Shown: positions 1-6,331, counted from the stretch's first letter. The stretch: 6,649 bases of DNA from Ruminococcaceae bacterium UBA4958 (GCA_002397355.1 DHAI01000002.1:38928-45576); one strand, 5' to 3'. Numbers and translations are program-made. Notes: generated by a model from the letters alone, not told the origin.

Positions 1-93
1 CTCCCTGTCAGCCCGCTGACGCTAGGCGTTTCCGGTGTGGCCGGAATCCCGGGAGTCACTCTTCTCCTCCTGCTCAACCTGATCTTCCGATGA
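1..93 (+). CDS. bofA: C-terminal end of a BofA-family (pro-sigma-K processing inhibitor type) protein, partial
   Basis: Reading frame 1 is open from the window edge to TGA at 91-93 and gives 30 residues. They begin LPVSPLTLGVSGVAGIPGV and end with a leucine-rich hydrophobic run (LLLLLNLIF) and a final Arg. A 'NPLT...G..G.PGV.LLLLL..I' tail is characteristic of the BofA family, small membrane proteins. In Bacillus, BofA holds the SpoIVFB protease inactive in the forespore outer membrane until sigma-K is needed. Seen: the hydrophobic tail, the PLT and G-IPGV motifs and the stop. Inferred: family membership from this fragment only; the start and the rest of the gene lie to the left of the window. 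The gene hints at a sporulating lineage, although BofA homologues also occur in non-sporulating Clostridia. An unrelated small membrane protein cannot be excluded. Confidence 0.72.
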   Translation, partial: LPVSPLTLGVSGVAGIPGVTLLLLLNLIFR

Positions 94-112
94 TTGGAAT
101 TCCAAATTTTTT
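94..112 (+). repeat. 12-bp perfect palindrome followed by a T run, just after the bofA-like stop
   Basis: TTGGAATTCCAA (94-105) begins at the base after the stop codon and is its own reverse complement; one A and six T (107-112) follow. As RNA it can fold only as a 4-bp stem with an AATT loop, which is weak for a terminator. It may add to the stronger hairpin just downstream, be a protein-binding site, or be chance. Confidence 0.4.
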
Positions 113-120
113 CTCAGGCG

Positions 121-150
121 GCCGGAAGCGTTTTTGCGCTTCCGGCTGTT
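121..150 (+). terminator. Probable rho-independent terminator of the bofA-like gene
   Basis: A perfect 10-bp GC-rich stem (121-130 paired with 137-146) closes a six-base loop TTTTTG. The following tract is T-poor (TGTTTCGG), so termination strength is uncertain. A smaller hairpin (AGCC 164-167 with GGCT 171-174) followed by TTTTC lies just downstream and could act as a back-up. The position between a stop codon and the next promoter supports a terminator role. On the minus strand no T run follows the stem, so a bidirectional role is unlikely. Confidence 0.55.
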
Positions 151-199
151 TCGGTCTGCCCGCAGCCCGCGGCTTTTTCTCTCAAATGCCGGCCGGATG

Positions 200-228
200 T
201 TGAATCGGACAAAAAAATAATCTATAAT
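200..228 (+). promoter_or_regulatory. Sigma-A type promoter of the transketolase operon
   Basis: TTGAAT (200-205) and a perfect TATAAT (223-228) are separated by the optimal 17 bp, in an AT-rich patch of an otherwise GC-rich region. Transcription would begin near 235, leaving a leader of about 38 nt before the ATG at 273. No other structure is obvious in that leader. Prediction from the sequence only. Confidence 0.8.
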
Positions 229-272
229 AAAAGCGACCGTTTTGTAAAATCGAATCGTTTCAGGAGGGCAGA

Positions 273-1118
273 ATGGAACAATCAGAGAAAAAAGCGCTCC
301 GGATTGCGGCGTGCAAGATCCGCATGGGCGCCATTGAGAGCGTTTGGAACGCGAAGTCCGGCCATCCGGGCGGAGCGCTTTCCGCAGCGGACATTCTTGC
401 GTATCTTTATTTTCATGAAATGAACGTTGACCCGAAAGATCCGAAAAACCCCGGACGCGACCGGTTCGTGCTTTCCAAGGGCCATAGTTGCCCGGGCCTT
501 TACGCCGCGCTGGCGCTGAAGGGCTATTTTCCGTGGGACGAACTGAAAAAGCTCCGCCACATCGGCGCGATGCTGCAGGGCCATCCGGACATGAAGGGAA
601 CGCCGGGCATCGACATGAGCACCGGTTCGCTCGGCCAGGGCGTCTCCGCCGCCTGCGGCATGGCGCTTGCGGGCAAGATGGACGGGAAACCGTACCGAGT
701 CTATACGATGCTCGGCGACGGGGAGATCGACGAAGGCCAGGTTTGGGAAGCCGCCATGTTTGCGGCGCACCACAAGCTGGACAACCTCTGTTTGATCCTG
801 GACTGGAACGGCCTGCAGATCGACGGCACCGTCGAGGAGGTTGCCGGGCCCGGGCGCCTCGATGAAAAATTCGCGGCGTTCGGCTTCGACGTCCAGGTCA
901 TCGACGGCCACGATTTCGATGCGATCGAGCGCGCGTTCGGGCACGCGAAAACGGTCGGGGGCAAGCCGAGCGCGATCCTGGCGAAAACGGTCAAGGGAAA
1001 GGGCGTTTCCTATATGGAGAATGTGGTCGGCTGGCACGGCAAGGCGCCGAACGACGAACAGTACGGTGTCGCCATGAAGGAATTGCGCGCGGCGCTCGCC
1101 GCACTGGAGGCGGAATAA
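273..1118 (+). CDS. tkt: Transketolase, N-terminal (thiamine diphosphate-binding) subunit
   Basis: This is one half of a split transketolase, which moves two-carbon ketol units between sugar phosphates in the cytosolic non-oxidative pentose phosphate pathway. The 281-residue protein covers the ThDP pyrophosphate/metal-binding domain. Visible landmarks are SGHPGG (residues 29-34, with the active-site-type His31), LSKGH (67-71), QGHP (102-105), TGSLGQG (117-123) and the ThDP motif from GDGE (148-151) to DWNG (177-180), where Asp149 and Asn179 should hold the metal. VGWHGKAP lies near the C-terminus. The length fits the N-subunit of split enzymes; one-piece transketolases have about 650 residues. 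The ATG at 273 is preceded by AGGAGG at 262-267. The stop codon directly abuts the ATG of the C-terminal subunit gene, consistent with translational coupling. A related two-subunit enzyme such as a DXP-synthase-like ketolase is less likely given the motifs. Confidence 0.95.
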   Translation: MEQSEKKALRIAACKIRMGAIESVWNAKSGHPGGALSAADILAYLYFHEMNVDPKDPKNPGRDRFVLSKGHSCPGLYAALALKGYFPWDELKKLRHIGAMLQGHPDMKGTPGIDMSTGSLGQGVSAACGMALAGKMDGKPYRVYTMLGDGEIDEGQVWEAAMFAAHHKLDNLCLILDWNGLQIDGTVEEVAGPGRLDEKFAAFGFDVQVIDGHDFDAIERAFGHAKTVGGKPSAILAKTVKGKGVSYMENVVGWHGKAPNDEQYGVAMKELRAALAALEAE

Positions 1119-2063
1119 ATGGCTGAGATGGTGAAAAAAGCGACGAGGGAAAGCTATGGCCTCGCGCTTGTGGAGCTGGGGGAGAAATACCCGAACCTCG
1201 TCGTTCTGGACGCCGACCTCGCGGAGGCGACGAAATCGATCTTCTTTAAGAAAAAGTACCCCGACCGCTTCATCGACTGCGGCATCGACGAGTGCAATAT
1301 GATCGGCGTCGCCGCGGGCCTCGCGACCTGCGGGAAAATCCCGTTTGCGAACTCGTTCGCCATGTTTTCCGCGGGACGCGCGTTTGAGCAGGTCCGCAAT
1401 TCGGTCGGCTACCCGCACCTGAACGTGAAAATCGGCGGCTCCCACGCGGGCATTTCCGTCGGCGAAGACGGCGCTACCCACCAGTGCCTGGAAGATCTTG
1501 CGCTGATGCGCACGATCCCCGGCATGGTCGTGCTCAATCCGGCCGATCACTATGAGATGCAGGCGGCGGTGCGGGCGGCCGCGGTCTATCGCGGCCCGGT
1601 TTATATCCGCCTGGGGCGCCTCGCCGTCGAGAGTTTCAACAATAACGACGACTACCGTTTCGAGATCGGCAAGGGCATCACGCTCCGCGACGGCAGGGAC
1701 ATCACCGTCATCGCGACGGGCCTGATGGTTTCCCGCGCGCTGGAAGCGGTGAAGTCCCTGGAAAAAGAGGGCGTGGACGCACGTCTTATCAATATCCATA
1801 CGCTTAAGCCGATCGACCGGGAACTGATCGCGAAGGCGGCGCGGGAAACGGGCAGAATCGTCACCGTCGAGGAGCACAACGTCATCGGCGGGCTCGGCGA
1901 CGCCGTATGCGGCGTCGTTTGCGAGGAATGCCCCGTGCCAGTGACGAAGATCGGAGTCAACGACGTGTTCGGTCATTCCGGGCCGGCGCTTGCGCTTCTC
2001 GACGAGTTCGGCCTCTGCGCTTCCCATATTGAAGAAGTCGTGAAGGGCGTCCTGAAAAAGTAG
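1119..2063 (+). CDS. tkt: Transketolase, C-terminal (pyrimidine-binding) subunit
   Basis: The second half of the split transketolase, 314 residues. The pyrimidine-binding domain carries the Glu expected to activate the ThDP aminopyrimidine ring (Glu58 in GIDECNMIGVAAGLA) and the family signature GEDGATHQ (115-122; commonly GEDGPTHQ). A C-terminal transketolase domain follows, with VEEHNVIGGLGDAV around residues 240-253 and a FGHSGPALALLDEFGL segment near 284-299. It should form the active enzyme with the upstream subunit, the cofactor lying at the interface. The ATG follows the upstream TAA with no gap. TGGAGG at 1105-1110, inside the end of the upstream gene, serves as ribosome binding site. 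The gene ends 11 bp before a strong terminator, so the operon probably holds only these two genes. No key residue appears to be missing. Confidence 0.95.
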   Translation: MAEMVKKATRESYGLALVELGEKYPNLVVLDADLAEATKSIFFKKKYPDRFIDCGIDECNMIGVAAGLATCGKIPFANSFAMFSAGRAFEQVRNSVGYPHLNVKIGGSHAGISVGEDGATHQCLEDLALMRTIPGMVVLNPADHYEMQAAVRAAAVYRGPVYIRLGRLAVESFNNNDDYRFEIGKGITLRDGRDITVIATGLMVSRALEAVKSLEKEGVDARLINIHTLKPIDRELIAKAARETGRIVTVEEHNVIGGLGDAVCGVVCEECPVPVTKIGVNDVFGHSGPALALLDEFGLCASHIEEVVKGVLKK

Positions 2064-2074
2064 CATCAGTCTGG

Positions 2075-2107
2075 AAACGCCGCGGGGGTTGCCCTGCGGC
2101 GTTTTTC
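2075..2107 (+). terminator. Rho-independent terminator of the transketolase operon
   Basis: A 9-bp stem, AAACGCCGC (2075-2083) with GCGGCGTTT (2096-2104), runs into TTTTT (2102-2106). The 12-base loop can form three more G-C pairs (GGG with CCC at 2092-2094). It begins 11 bp after the tkt C-subunit stop codon and just before the glnA promoter, so it separates the two transcription units. Confidence 0.9.
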
Positions 2108-2134
2108 GCGGGGCGGGCGGCGGCGCGAAAAAAA

Positions 2135-2163
2135 TTGACACGCAGCCGGAAAGCGGATAAAAT
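2135..2163 (+). promoter_or_regulatory. Near-consensus sigma-A promoter of the glnA operon
   Basis: A perfect -35 box TTGACA (2135-2140) and TAAAAT (2158-2163) are separated by 17 bp. An A run (2128-2134) directly upstream could act like an UP element. Transcription would start near 2170, giving a leader of about 55 nt. I see no GlnR-type TGTNA-N7-TNACA operator overlapping it, so a Bacillus-like GlnR control is not supported by the visible sequence. Confidence 0.85.
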
Positions 2164-2182
2164 GAAGCCGGAATGAATTGCC

Positions 2183-2203
2183 CCGCGCGGGAAATGCGCG
2201 CGG
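2183..2203 (+). promoter_or_regulatory. Hairpin in the glnA leader, next to the ribosome binding site
   Basis: CCGCGCG (2183-2189) pairs perfectly with CGCGCGG (2197-2203) around the loop GGAAATG. The 3' arm ends in the first two bases of a Shine-Dalgarno-like GGAGG (2202-2206). No T run follows, so it is not a terminator. It may affect translation or mRNA stability, or may be a protein target. The seven-base loop lacks the A1/G4 six-base pattern described for ANTAR target hairpins. The structure is seen; the role is inference. Confidence 0.5.
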
Positions 2204-2210
2204 AGGATAC

Positions 2211-2216
2211 GGGAGG
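2211..2216 (+). promoter_or_regulatory. Ribosome binding site that supports the glnA TTG start
   Basis: GGGAGG lies 8 nt before the TTG at 2225. It fixes the start at a codon from which the protein begins MAKY, as in Bacillus GlnA. A second SD-like GGAGG at 2202-2206 is partly inside the leader hairpin. Confidence 0.8.
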
Positions 2217-2224
2217 GACCGGAC

Positions 2225-3556
2225 TTGGCAAAATACGGCAGGGACGACATCCTGCGGATTGTAAAAGAGAATGACGTAAAGTTCATCCGCCTGCAATTTA
2301 CCGACATCTTCGGCACGCTGAAAAATGTGACCATCACGCCCAGCCAGCTCCCCAAGGCGCTGGACAACGACTGTATGTTCGACGGTTCGTCCATTGAGGG
2401 CTTTGTGCGGATCGAGGAGTCCGACATGTACCTTCACCCGGATCTCGACACGTTCGTCGTTTTCCCCTGGGATACGAAGAACGGCCGCATCGCGCGCCTG
2501 ATCTGCGACATCTATCTTCCGGGCGGGGAGCCGTTTACGGGCGATCCGCGCTATGTCCTGCGCAGGACCGTCGAGCGTGCTTCCAGCCTTGGATATACCT
2601 TCAACGTGGGGCCGGAGTGCGAGTTTTTCCTGTTCAACACCGATGAATTCGGCCACCCGACCACCGTGACGCACGACACGGCCGGTTATTTCGATTTCGG
2701 ACCTTCCGACTTGGGGGAGAGCTGCCGGCGGGACATCTGCCTCGCCCTGGAAGAGATCGGATTTGAAATCGAGGCTTCCCACCATGAGGTTGCGTTCGCG
2801 CAGCACGAGATCGATTTCCGGTACAGCGAGGCCCTTTCGGCGGCGGATAACTTTCTTACCTTTAAGATGATCGTGAAGAAATGCGCGGAGGCGAACGGAC
2901 TCTGCGCCACCTTCATGCCGAAACCGATCACGAACCGCGCTGGCTCCGGCATGCACACGAACATGTCGCTTTTTCGCGGGGGAGAAAACGCTTTTTACGA
3001 CTCTACCCGCGCGTCCAGCCTGAGCCGCACGGGCCTGAACTTCATTGCCGGCGTGATGAAGCACATCAAGGGAATCTGTGCCGTGGCGAACCCGCTGGTC
3101 AACTCTTACAAGCGCTTAGTGCCGGGCTACGAGGCGCCGTGCTGCATCGTCTGGACGCTGAGCAACCGCAGCGCGCTGATCCGCATCCCGGCGGCGCGCG
3201 GAGCCGGAACACGCGTCGAGCTCCGCAGCCCGGACCCGGCGGGAAACCCGTATCTGCTGTTTGCCCTGCTGCTTTCCGCCGGGCTGGAGGGGATCGAGCG
3301 CGACCTCCGCCCGATCCCTCCGGCCTCGTCGAACGTTTATGATTCCAGCCCGGAGGAACGCAGCGCGCGCGGGATTGAAAACCTTCCCGCGGACCTGGGC
3401 GAAGCGGTTTCCGCGATGAAAGCGGATCCGATGATCCGCGAGACGCTCGGAGACCATATTTTCGGCAAATATACCGAGGCGAAGGAACGGGAATGGCGTG
3501 AATACGCCAACACCGTGACGGAGTGGGAGCTTTCCCACTATCTTGACCGGTTTTGA
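2225..3556 (+). CDS. glnA: Glutamine synthetase, type I (GSI-alpha)
   Basis: It makes glutamine from glutamate, ammonium and ATP in the cytosol and is the main entry point for nitrogen. The 443 residues match the Bacillus GlnA length closely. N-terminal beta-grasp domain: FDGSSIEGFVRIEESDM (52-68), including Arg62, the residue that distinguishes feedback-inhibited GSI-alpha enzymes. Catalytic domain: GPECEFF (Glu131, Glu133), HHEVAFAQHEID (Glu188, Glu195), SGMH (His244), NSYKRLVPGYEAP (Arg297 and flap Glu303), NRSALIRIP (314-322) and RVELRSPDP (Glu332, Arg334). The adenylylation loop typical of GSI-beta is absent. The start is TTG, chosen for the MAKY N-terminus and the GGGAGG site. One oddity: the usual Gly before Gln in the 'HHEVxxGQHE' motif is Ala192. 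The ANTAR gene follows 33 bp downstream with no terminator between them, suggesting co-transcription. Confidence 0.97.
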   Translation: MAKYGRDDILRIVKENDVKFIRLQFTDIFGTLKNVTITPSQLPKALDNDCMFDGSSIEGFVRIEESDMYLHPDLDTFVVFPWDTKNGRIARLICDIYLPGGEPFTGDPRYVLRRTVERASSLGYTFNVGPECEFFLFNTDEFGHPTTVTHDTAGYFDFGPSDLGESCRRDICLALEEIGFEIEASHHEVAFAQHEIDFRYSEALSAADNFLTFKMIVKKCAEANGLCATFMPKPITNRAGSGMHTNMSLFRGGENAFYDSTRASSLSRTGLNFIAGVMKHIKGICAVANPLVNSYKRLVPGYEAPCCIVWTLSNRSALIRIPAARGAGTRVELRSPDPAGNPYLLFALLLSAGLEGIERDLRPIPPASSNVYDSSPEERSARGIENLPADLGEAVSAMKADPMIRETLGDHIFGKYTEAKEREWREYANTVTEWELSHYLDRF

Positions 3557-3589
3557 GGCTCGATTCCGGTATGCGATGGGGTTGAAGGC

Positions 3590-4123
3590 ATGAGCAGCGT
3601 CGTCGTGGCGAATTCAAACCCGGTCTACGCGAAAAAAATCGCGGCCGTGCTGCGCACAGGTGGCTTCTACGTCGGCGGGGTATGCGAAAGCGGCGCGCAG
3701 CTGATGGACTTTGCAAACAGGCATTACCTGGGCGGCGTCGTCGTCACCAGCGTCAAGCTGAAGGATATGTCGGCCGTGAATCTCCCGCGCGTGATCCGCA
3801 GGGGCTACGACTTCCTTTTCGTCATCGATCCGCGCTTTTCCGGGGGAGAGCCGGAGGGCTGCATCAGCCTGCGGATGCCTCTCAACCGCATGGAGCTTGT
3901 CGCCACGGTCGGCATGTTCCTGAATCTTGCGGCTGCGCCGGTCTCCGCACCGAGGTCGGAGGAGGACGGCGAAAAGGGGGAGCAGGCGATCCGGCGGGCG
4001 AAAAGCCTGCTTATGACGCGGAACCATCTGACCGAGGCGCAGGCCCACCGGTTTATCCAGAAAAAGAGTATGGATGCGGGCCGGAAAATGGCGGAGACGG
4101 CTTTCATCATATTGAACGGATAA
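3590..4123 (+). CDS. ANTAR-domain protein with degenerate receiver domain; probable RNA-binding antiterminator linked to glnA
   Basis: A 177-residue protein. Residues about 1-110 have the length and spacing of a response-regulator receiver. The acidic pair is replaced (N8-S9-N10 after the first strand), the phosphoacceptor position in VVTSVKLKDM is Ser54, and the Lys of the usual 'KP' is Met96. It is therefore a pseudo-receiver that should not accept phosphate in the usual way. After an acidic linker (about 118-130), residues 131-175 form an ANTAR domain: AIRRAKSLLM, LTEAQAHRFIQKKSMD, then RKMAE. ANTAR proteins bind paired hairpins in mRNA leaders and prevent termination. Genes of this kind beside glnA occur in Clostridia; from memory, one in C. 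saccharobutylicum is called NitR. It lies between glnA and dapF, and the dapF ribosome binding site overlaps its stop codon. Its own site is modest (GGGG at 3578-3581, or GAAGG at 3584-3588 only one base from the ATG), so translation may be low. Target and signal are unknown. Confidence 0.88.
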   Translation: MSSVVVANSNPVYAKKIAAVLRTGGFYVGGVCESGAQLMDFANRHYLGGVVVTSVKLKDMSAVNLPRVIRRGYDFLFVIDPRFSGGEPEGCISLRMPLNRMELVATVGMFLNLAAAPVSAPRSEEDGEKGEQAIRRAKSLLMTRNHLTEAQAHRFIQKKSMDAGRKMAETAFIILNG

Positions 4124-4136
4124 GGAGACAGATCCC

Positions 4137-4970
4137 ATGAAATTTACAAAGATGCAGGGAATCGGCAACGATTATATCTATGTCAACTGCTTTGAGGAGA
4201 AAGTTCCGAACCCCGCCGCGCTTTCCGTCCGGCTGAGCGACCGGCATTTCGGAATCGGTTCCGACGGGCTGATCCTGATCTGCCCGTCGGAAAAGGCGGA
4301 CTGCCGGATGGATATGTACAACGCCGACGGCTCGCGCGGGAAAATGTGCGGAAACGGCATTCGCTGCGTGGGGCGGTATGTTTACGAGCGGGGAATCGTG
4401 CGGAAAGACGTGCTGACGGTGGAAACGCTGAGCGGGATCAAGACGCTTTTCCTCACCGTGAAGGACGGTAAAGTCGCCGAGGTCGAAGGAAATATGGGAA
4501 AGCCGATTCTGACGCCGGAGAAGATACCCGCGCGCTTTGCGGGGGAAAAGGCGGTGGACGTGCCGCTTTCCGTGGGCGGCAGGGAATACCGCGTTACCTG
4601 CGTTTCCATGGGAAATCCGCACTGCGTCGTCTTTGTGGACGACACGGAGCGTTTTCCCGTCGCCCAGGTCGGCCCGGGGTTTGAAAAGGACCCGGTGTTC
4701 CCGGAGGGCGTCAACACGGAGTTTGTCCAGGTCATGGGCCGGAAGGAAGTAAGGATGCGGGTGTGGGAGCGCGGCTCCGGCGAGACGCTCGCCTGCGGCA
4801 CCGGCGCCTGCGCCTCCGCCGTCGCCTGCGTCCTGAACGGGAAAACGGACCGCAGCGTGCTGCTGCACCTGCGCGGCGGCGACCTGAAAATTCGCTGGGA
4901 CGAGGATTCCGGCGACGTGCTGATGAAAGGGCCCGCTGAATTTTCCTTTGACGGAACCGTCGACCTCTGA
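4137..4970 (+). CDS. dapF: Diaminopimelate epimerase
   Basis: It converts LL-diaminopimelate to the meso form, used for peptidoglycan cross-links and for lysine, by a cofactor-independent two-cysteine mechanism. The 277-residue length is typical. Landmarks: the N-terminal MKFTKMQGIGNDY (with Asn11), GSDGL (41-45), GKMCGNGIRC (68-77; catalytic Cys71), MGNPHCV (158-164), and ERGSGETLACGTGACA with catalytic Cys220. Both cysteines and the surrounding Gly/Asn residues are present, so the enzyme should be active. The ATG is preceded by AAGGAG (4122-4127), which overlaps the stop codon of the ANTAR gene, so the two genes are probably co-transcribed and coupled. The TGA stop forms part of the next promoter. 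The following gene, dapL, makes its substrate. Confidence 0.97.
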   Translation: MKFTKMQGIGNDYIYVNCFEEKVPNPAALSVRLSDRHFGIGSDGLILICPSEKADCRMDMYNADGSRGKMCGNGIRCVGRYVYERGIVRKDVLTVETLSGIKTLFLTVKDGKVAEVEGNMGKPILTPEKIPARFAGEKAVDVPLSVGGREYRVTCVSMGNPHCVVFVDDTERFPVAQVGPGFEKDPVFPEGVNTEFVQVMGRKEVRMRVWERGSGETLACGTGACASAVACVLNGKTDRSVLLHLRGGDLKIRWDEDSGDVLMKGPAEFSFDGTVDL

Positions 4971-4976
4971 TATAAT
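4948..4976 (+). promoter_or_regulatory. Strong sigma-A promoter for dapL, overlapping the end of dapF
   Basis: TTGACG (4948-4953) and a perfect TATAAT (4971-4976) are 17 bp apart. The TG of an extended -10 (TGATATAAT) is supplied by the dapF stop codon TGA at 4968-4970. Transcription would start near 4983, leaving about 56 nt of leader. The -35 lies inside the dapF coding region, so dapL can be expressed separately from the glnA operon as well as by read-through. Confidence 0.82.
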
Positions 4977-4995
4977 ATTTCTTGGCATCCCCTCG

Positions 4996-5010
4996 TAAGC
5001 GCTTATTTTT
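4996..5010 (+). promoter_or_regulatory. Palindrome TAAGCGCTTA with T run in the dapL leader
   Basis: A perfect 10-bp inverted repeat (4996-5005) followed by TTTTT lies at about +14 to +23 of the predicted dapL transcript. As RNA it could form only a 3-bp stem, so it is unlikely to be a terminator. As DNA it resembles a small operator half-site pair. Function unknown; it may be chance. Confidence 0.3.
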
Positions 5011-5022
5011 GAATTTTCCAGG

Positions 5023-5028
5023 AAAGGA
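5023..5028 (+). promoter_or_regulatory. Ribosome binding site that decides the dapL start
   Basis: AAAGGA (within AGGAAAGGA, 5020-5028) lies 10 nt before the in-frame TTG at 5039. The ATG at 5029, adjacent to this site, is in a different frame and leads only to a short overlapping ORF. The upstream in-frame TTG at 4982 falls near the predicted transcription start and has no ribosome binding site. Confidence 0.7.
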
Positions 5029-5038
5029 ATGTTCATTT

Positions 5039-6283
5039 TTGCTGAAAATCAATCGGAACTTCGCTTCGCTGCCGGAAAATTATCTTTTCGTCGAGATCGA
5101 CAGGCGCGTCGAAAAGTTTTTGCAGAGCTGCCCGGGGGCCGAAATCCTGCGCCTTGGCATCGGGGACGTTACCCGGCCGCTGCCGAAGGTCGTTTCCGAG
5201 GCCGCCTCGAAAGCTTCCCTTGAGATGGGGGAGGCCGCCACATTCCGCGGATACGGCCCCGAAGCGGGGTATCCGTTCCTGCGCGAGGCGATCAGCCGGC
5301 ACGATTTCCGAAACCGCGGCATCGACGTTTCTCCCGACGAGATTTTCGTGAGCGACGGCGCGAAAAGCGACACCGGCAGCATCGGAGATATTTTCAGCCT
5401 CGACAACGTCGTGGCCGTCTGCGATCCGGTTTACCCCGTCTATGTGGATACGAACGTCATGGCGGGCCGCGCCGGGGAACTGCGCGCGGGGAAGGGTTTC
5501 AGCCGGATCGTTTACCTGCCCTGCCGGAAGGAGAACGGGTTCCTGCCGCCGCTTCCGGAAAGCCGGGCGGACATGATCTACCTCTGTTTTCCGAACAACC
5601 CCACCGGTGTAGGCATCGGTCGGACCGAGCTGAAAAAATGGGTGGATTATGCGCTGGAGAACGATTCCGTCCTTCTCTACGACGCAGCCTACGAAGCGTT
5701 CATCACAAGCCCGGATATGCCGCACAGTGTTTTTGAAATCGAAGGCGCGAAAAAATGCGCGATCGAGTTCCGCAGCTTTTCCAAGACGGCGGGGTTCACC
5801 GGAATGCGGTGCGCTTTCACCGTCGTCCCGAAAGAGCTGGTGCGGGAGGGCGTTTCCCTGAACCGCCTCTGGGCGAGGCGCCAGGCGACGAAGATGAACG
5901 GCGTGTCCTATCCTGTCCAGCGCGCCGCCGAGGCCGTTTATACCGCGGAAGGGCAGCGCGGCGTCCGCGCCAACATCGACTATTACCACAATAACGCGCG
6001 CATCATCCGCGAGGGCCTTTCCAAGGCGGGATTCGAAGTTTTCGGCGGCTTCGATTCGCCGTATGTTTGGCTCAAGGTGCCGGACGGTATGACCTCGTGG
6101 GAATTCTTCGACTTCCTCCTCGCAAAGGCCGGCGTGGTGGGAACGCCCGGCTCCGGCTTCGGCGCCTGCGGAGAGGGTTACTTCCGGCTCACTTCCTTCA
6201 ATACGGAGGAGAACACCCGCAGGGCGGTGCGGCGCATCGTGGAAGCGTCGTCTCCGAGCGGCGCGGGCGGGCAGTCGAGGTGA
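5039..6283 (+). CDS. dapL: LL-diaminopimelate aminotransferase
   Basis: This PLP enzyme transfers the amino group of glutamate to tetrahydrodipicolinate and makes LL-diaminopimelate in one step, bypassing the acylated DapD/E-type intermediates. From TTG at 5039 the protein has 414 residues, the usual DapL length, and starts [16 protein letters not shown], like the family N-terminus. Landmarks: [12 protein letters not shown] (38-49), [11 protein letters not shown] (72-82), [17 protein letters not shown] (103-119), FPNNPTG (184-190), YDAAYEAF (214-221; Asp215, Tyr218), [12 protein letters not shown] (PLP Lys249, Arg257) and FRLTSF (Arg383, carboxylate-binding type). It has its own promoter and follows dapF by 68 bp, so the last two steps to meso-DAP are adjacent. 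In this order the later enzyme comes first. Its glutamate donor links it to glnA upstream. An alternative start at TTG 4982 would add 19 atypical residues and is disfavoured. Confidence 0.96.
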   Translation: MLKINRNFASLPENYLFVEIDRRVEKFLQSCPGAEILRLGIGDVTRPLPKVVSEAASKASLEMGEAATFRGYGPEAGYPFLREAISRHDFRNRGIDVSPDEIFVSDGAKSDTGSIGDIFSLDNVVAVCDPVYPVYVDTNVMAGRAGELRAGKGFSRIVYLPCRKENGFLPPLPESRADMIYLCFPNNPTGVGIGRTELKKWVDYALENDSVLLYDAAYEAFITSPDMPHSVFEIEGAKKCAIEFRSFSKTAGFTGMRCAFTVVPKELVREGVSLNRLWARRQATKMNGVSYPVQRAAEAVYTAEGQRGVRANIDYYHNNARIIREGLSKAGFEVFGGFDSPYVWLKVPDGMTSWEFFDFLLAKAGVVGTPGSGFGACGEGYFRLTSFNTEENTRRAVRRIVEASSPSGAGGQSR

Positions 6284-6305
6284 AAGGCATCCTTCGGCGG
6301 CAGGC

Positions 6306-6322
6306 CGTCGCTTCCGGCGACG
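6306..6322 (+). other. Small hairpin in the dapL-purC spacer
   Basis: CGTCGC (6306-6311) pairs with GCGACG (6317-6322) around TTCCG. The following bases are A-rich, so it is not a rho-independent terminator for dapL. A weaker fold (TTTCG 6354-6358 with CGAAA 6369-6373) lies downstream. I see no convincing promoter or known riboswitch in the 126-bp spacer; purC may be read from the dapL promoter. Confidence 0.35.
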
Positions 6323-6331
6323 AAAACCGCG

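Noticed and set aside
94..423. Open frame running from after the bofA-like stop into the transketolase N-subunit gene
   Set aside because: It has no conventional start codon at its head, spans the terminator and promoter, and overlaps tkt in another frame.
282..2231. A 649-codon open frame on the minus strand opposite both transketolase genes
   Set aside because: It lies exactly opposite two well-recognised genes, its protein is rich in Arg/His/Asp/Val without a family I recognise, and GC-biased third positions readily remove stops from an antisense frame.
3557..3589. Possible terminator or ANTAR target hairpins between glnA and the ANTAR gene
   Set aside because: The 33-bp spacer has no significant inverted repeat, no T run and no six-base loop with the A1/G4 pattern.
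4982..5038. Upstream extension of dapL to TTG 4982
   Set aside because: It would start at the predicted transcription start with no ribosome binding site, and adds 19 residues not typical of DapL.
4971..5038. Possible lysine riboswitch before dapL
   Set aside because: The leader is only about 56 nt, far too short for the lysine aptamer, and shows no matching helices.
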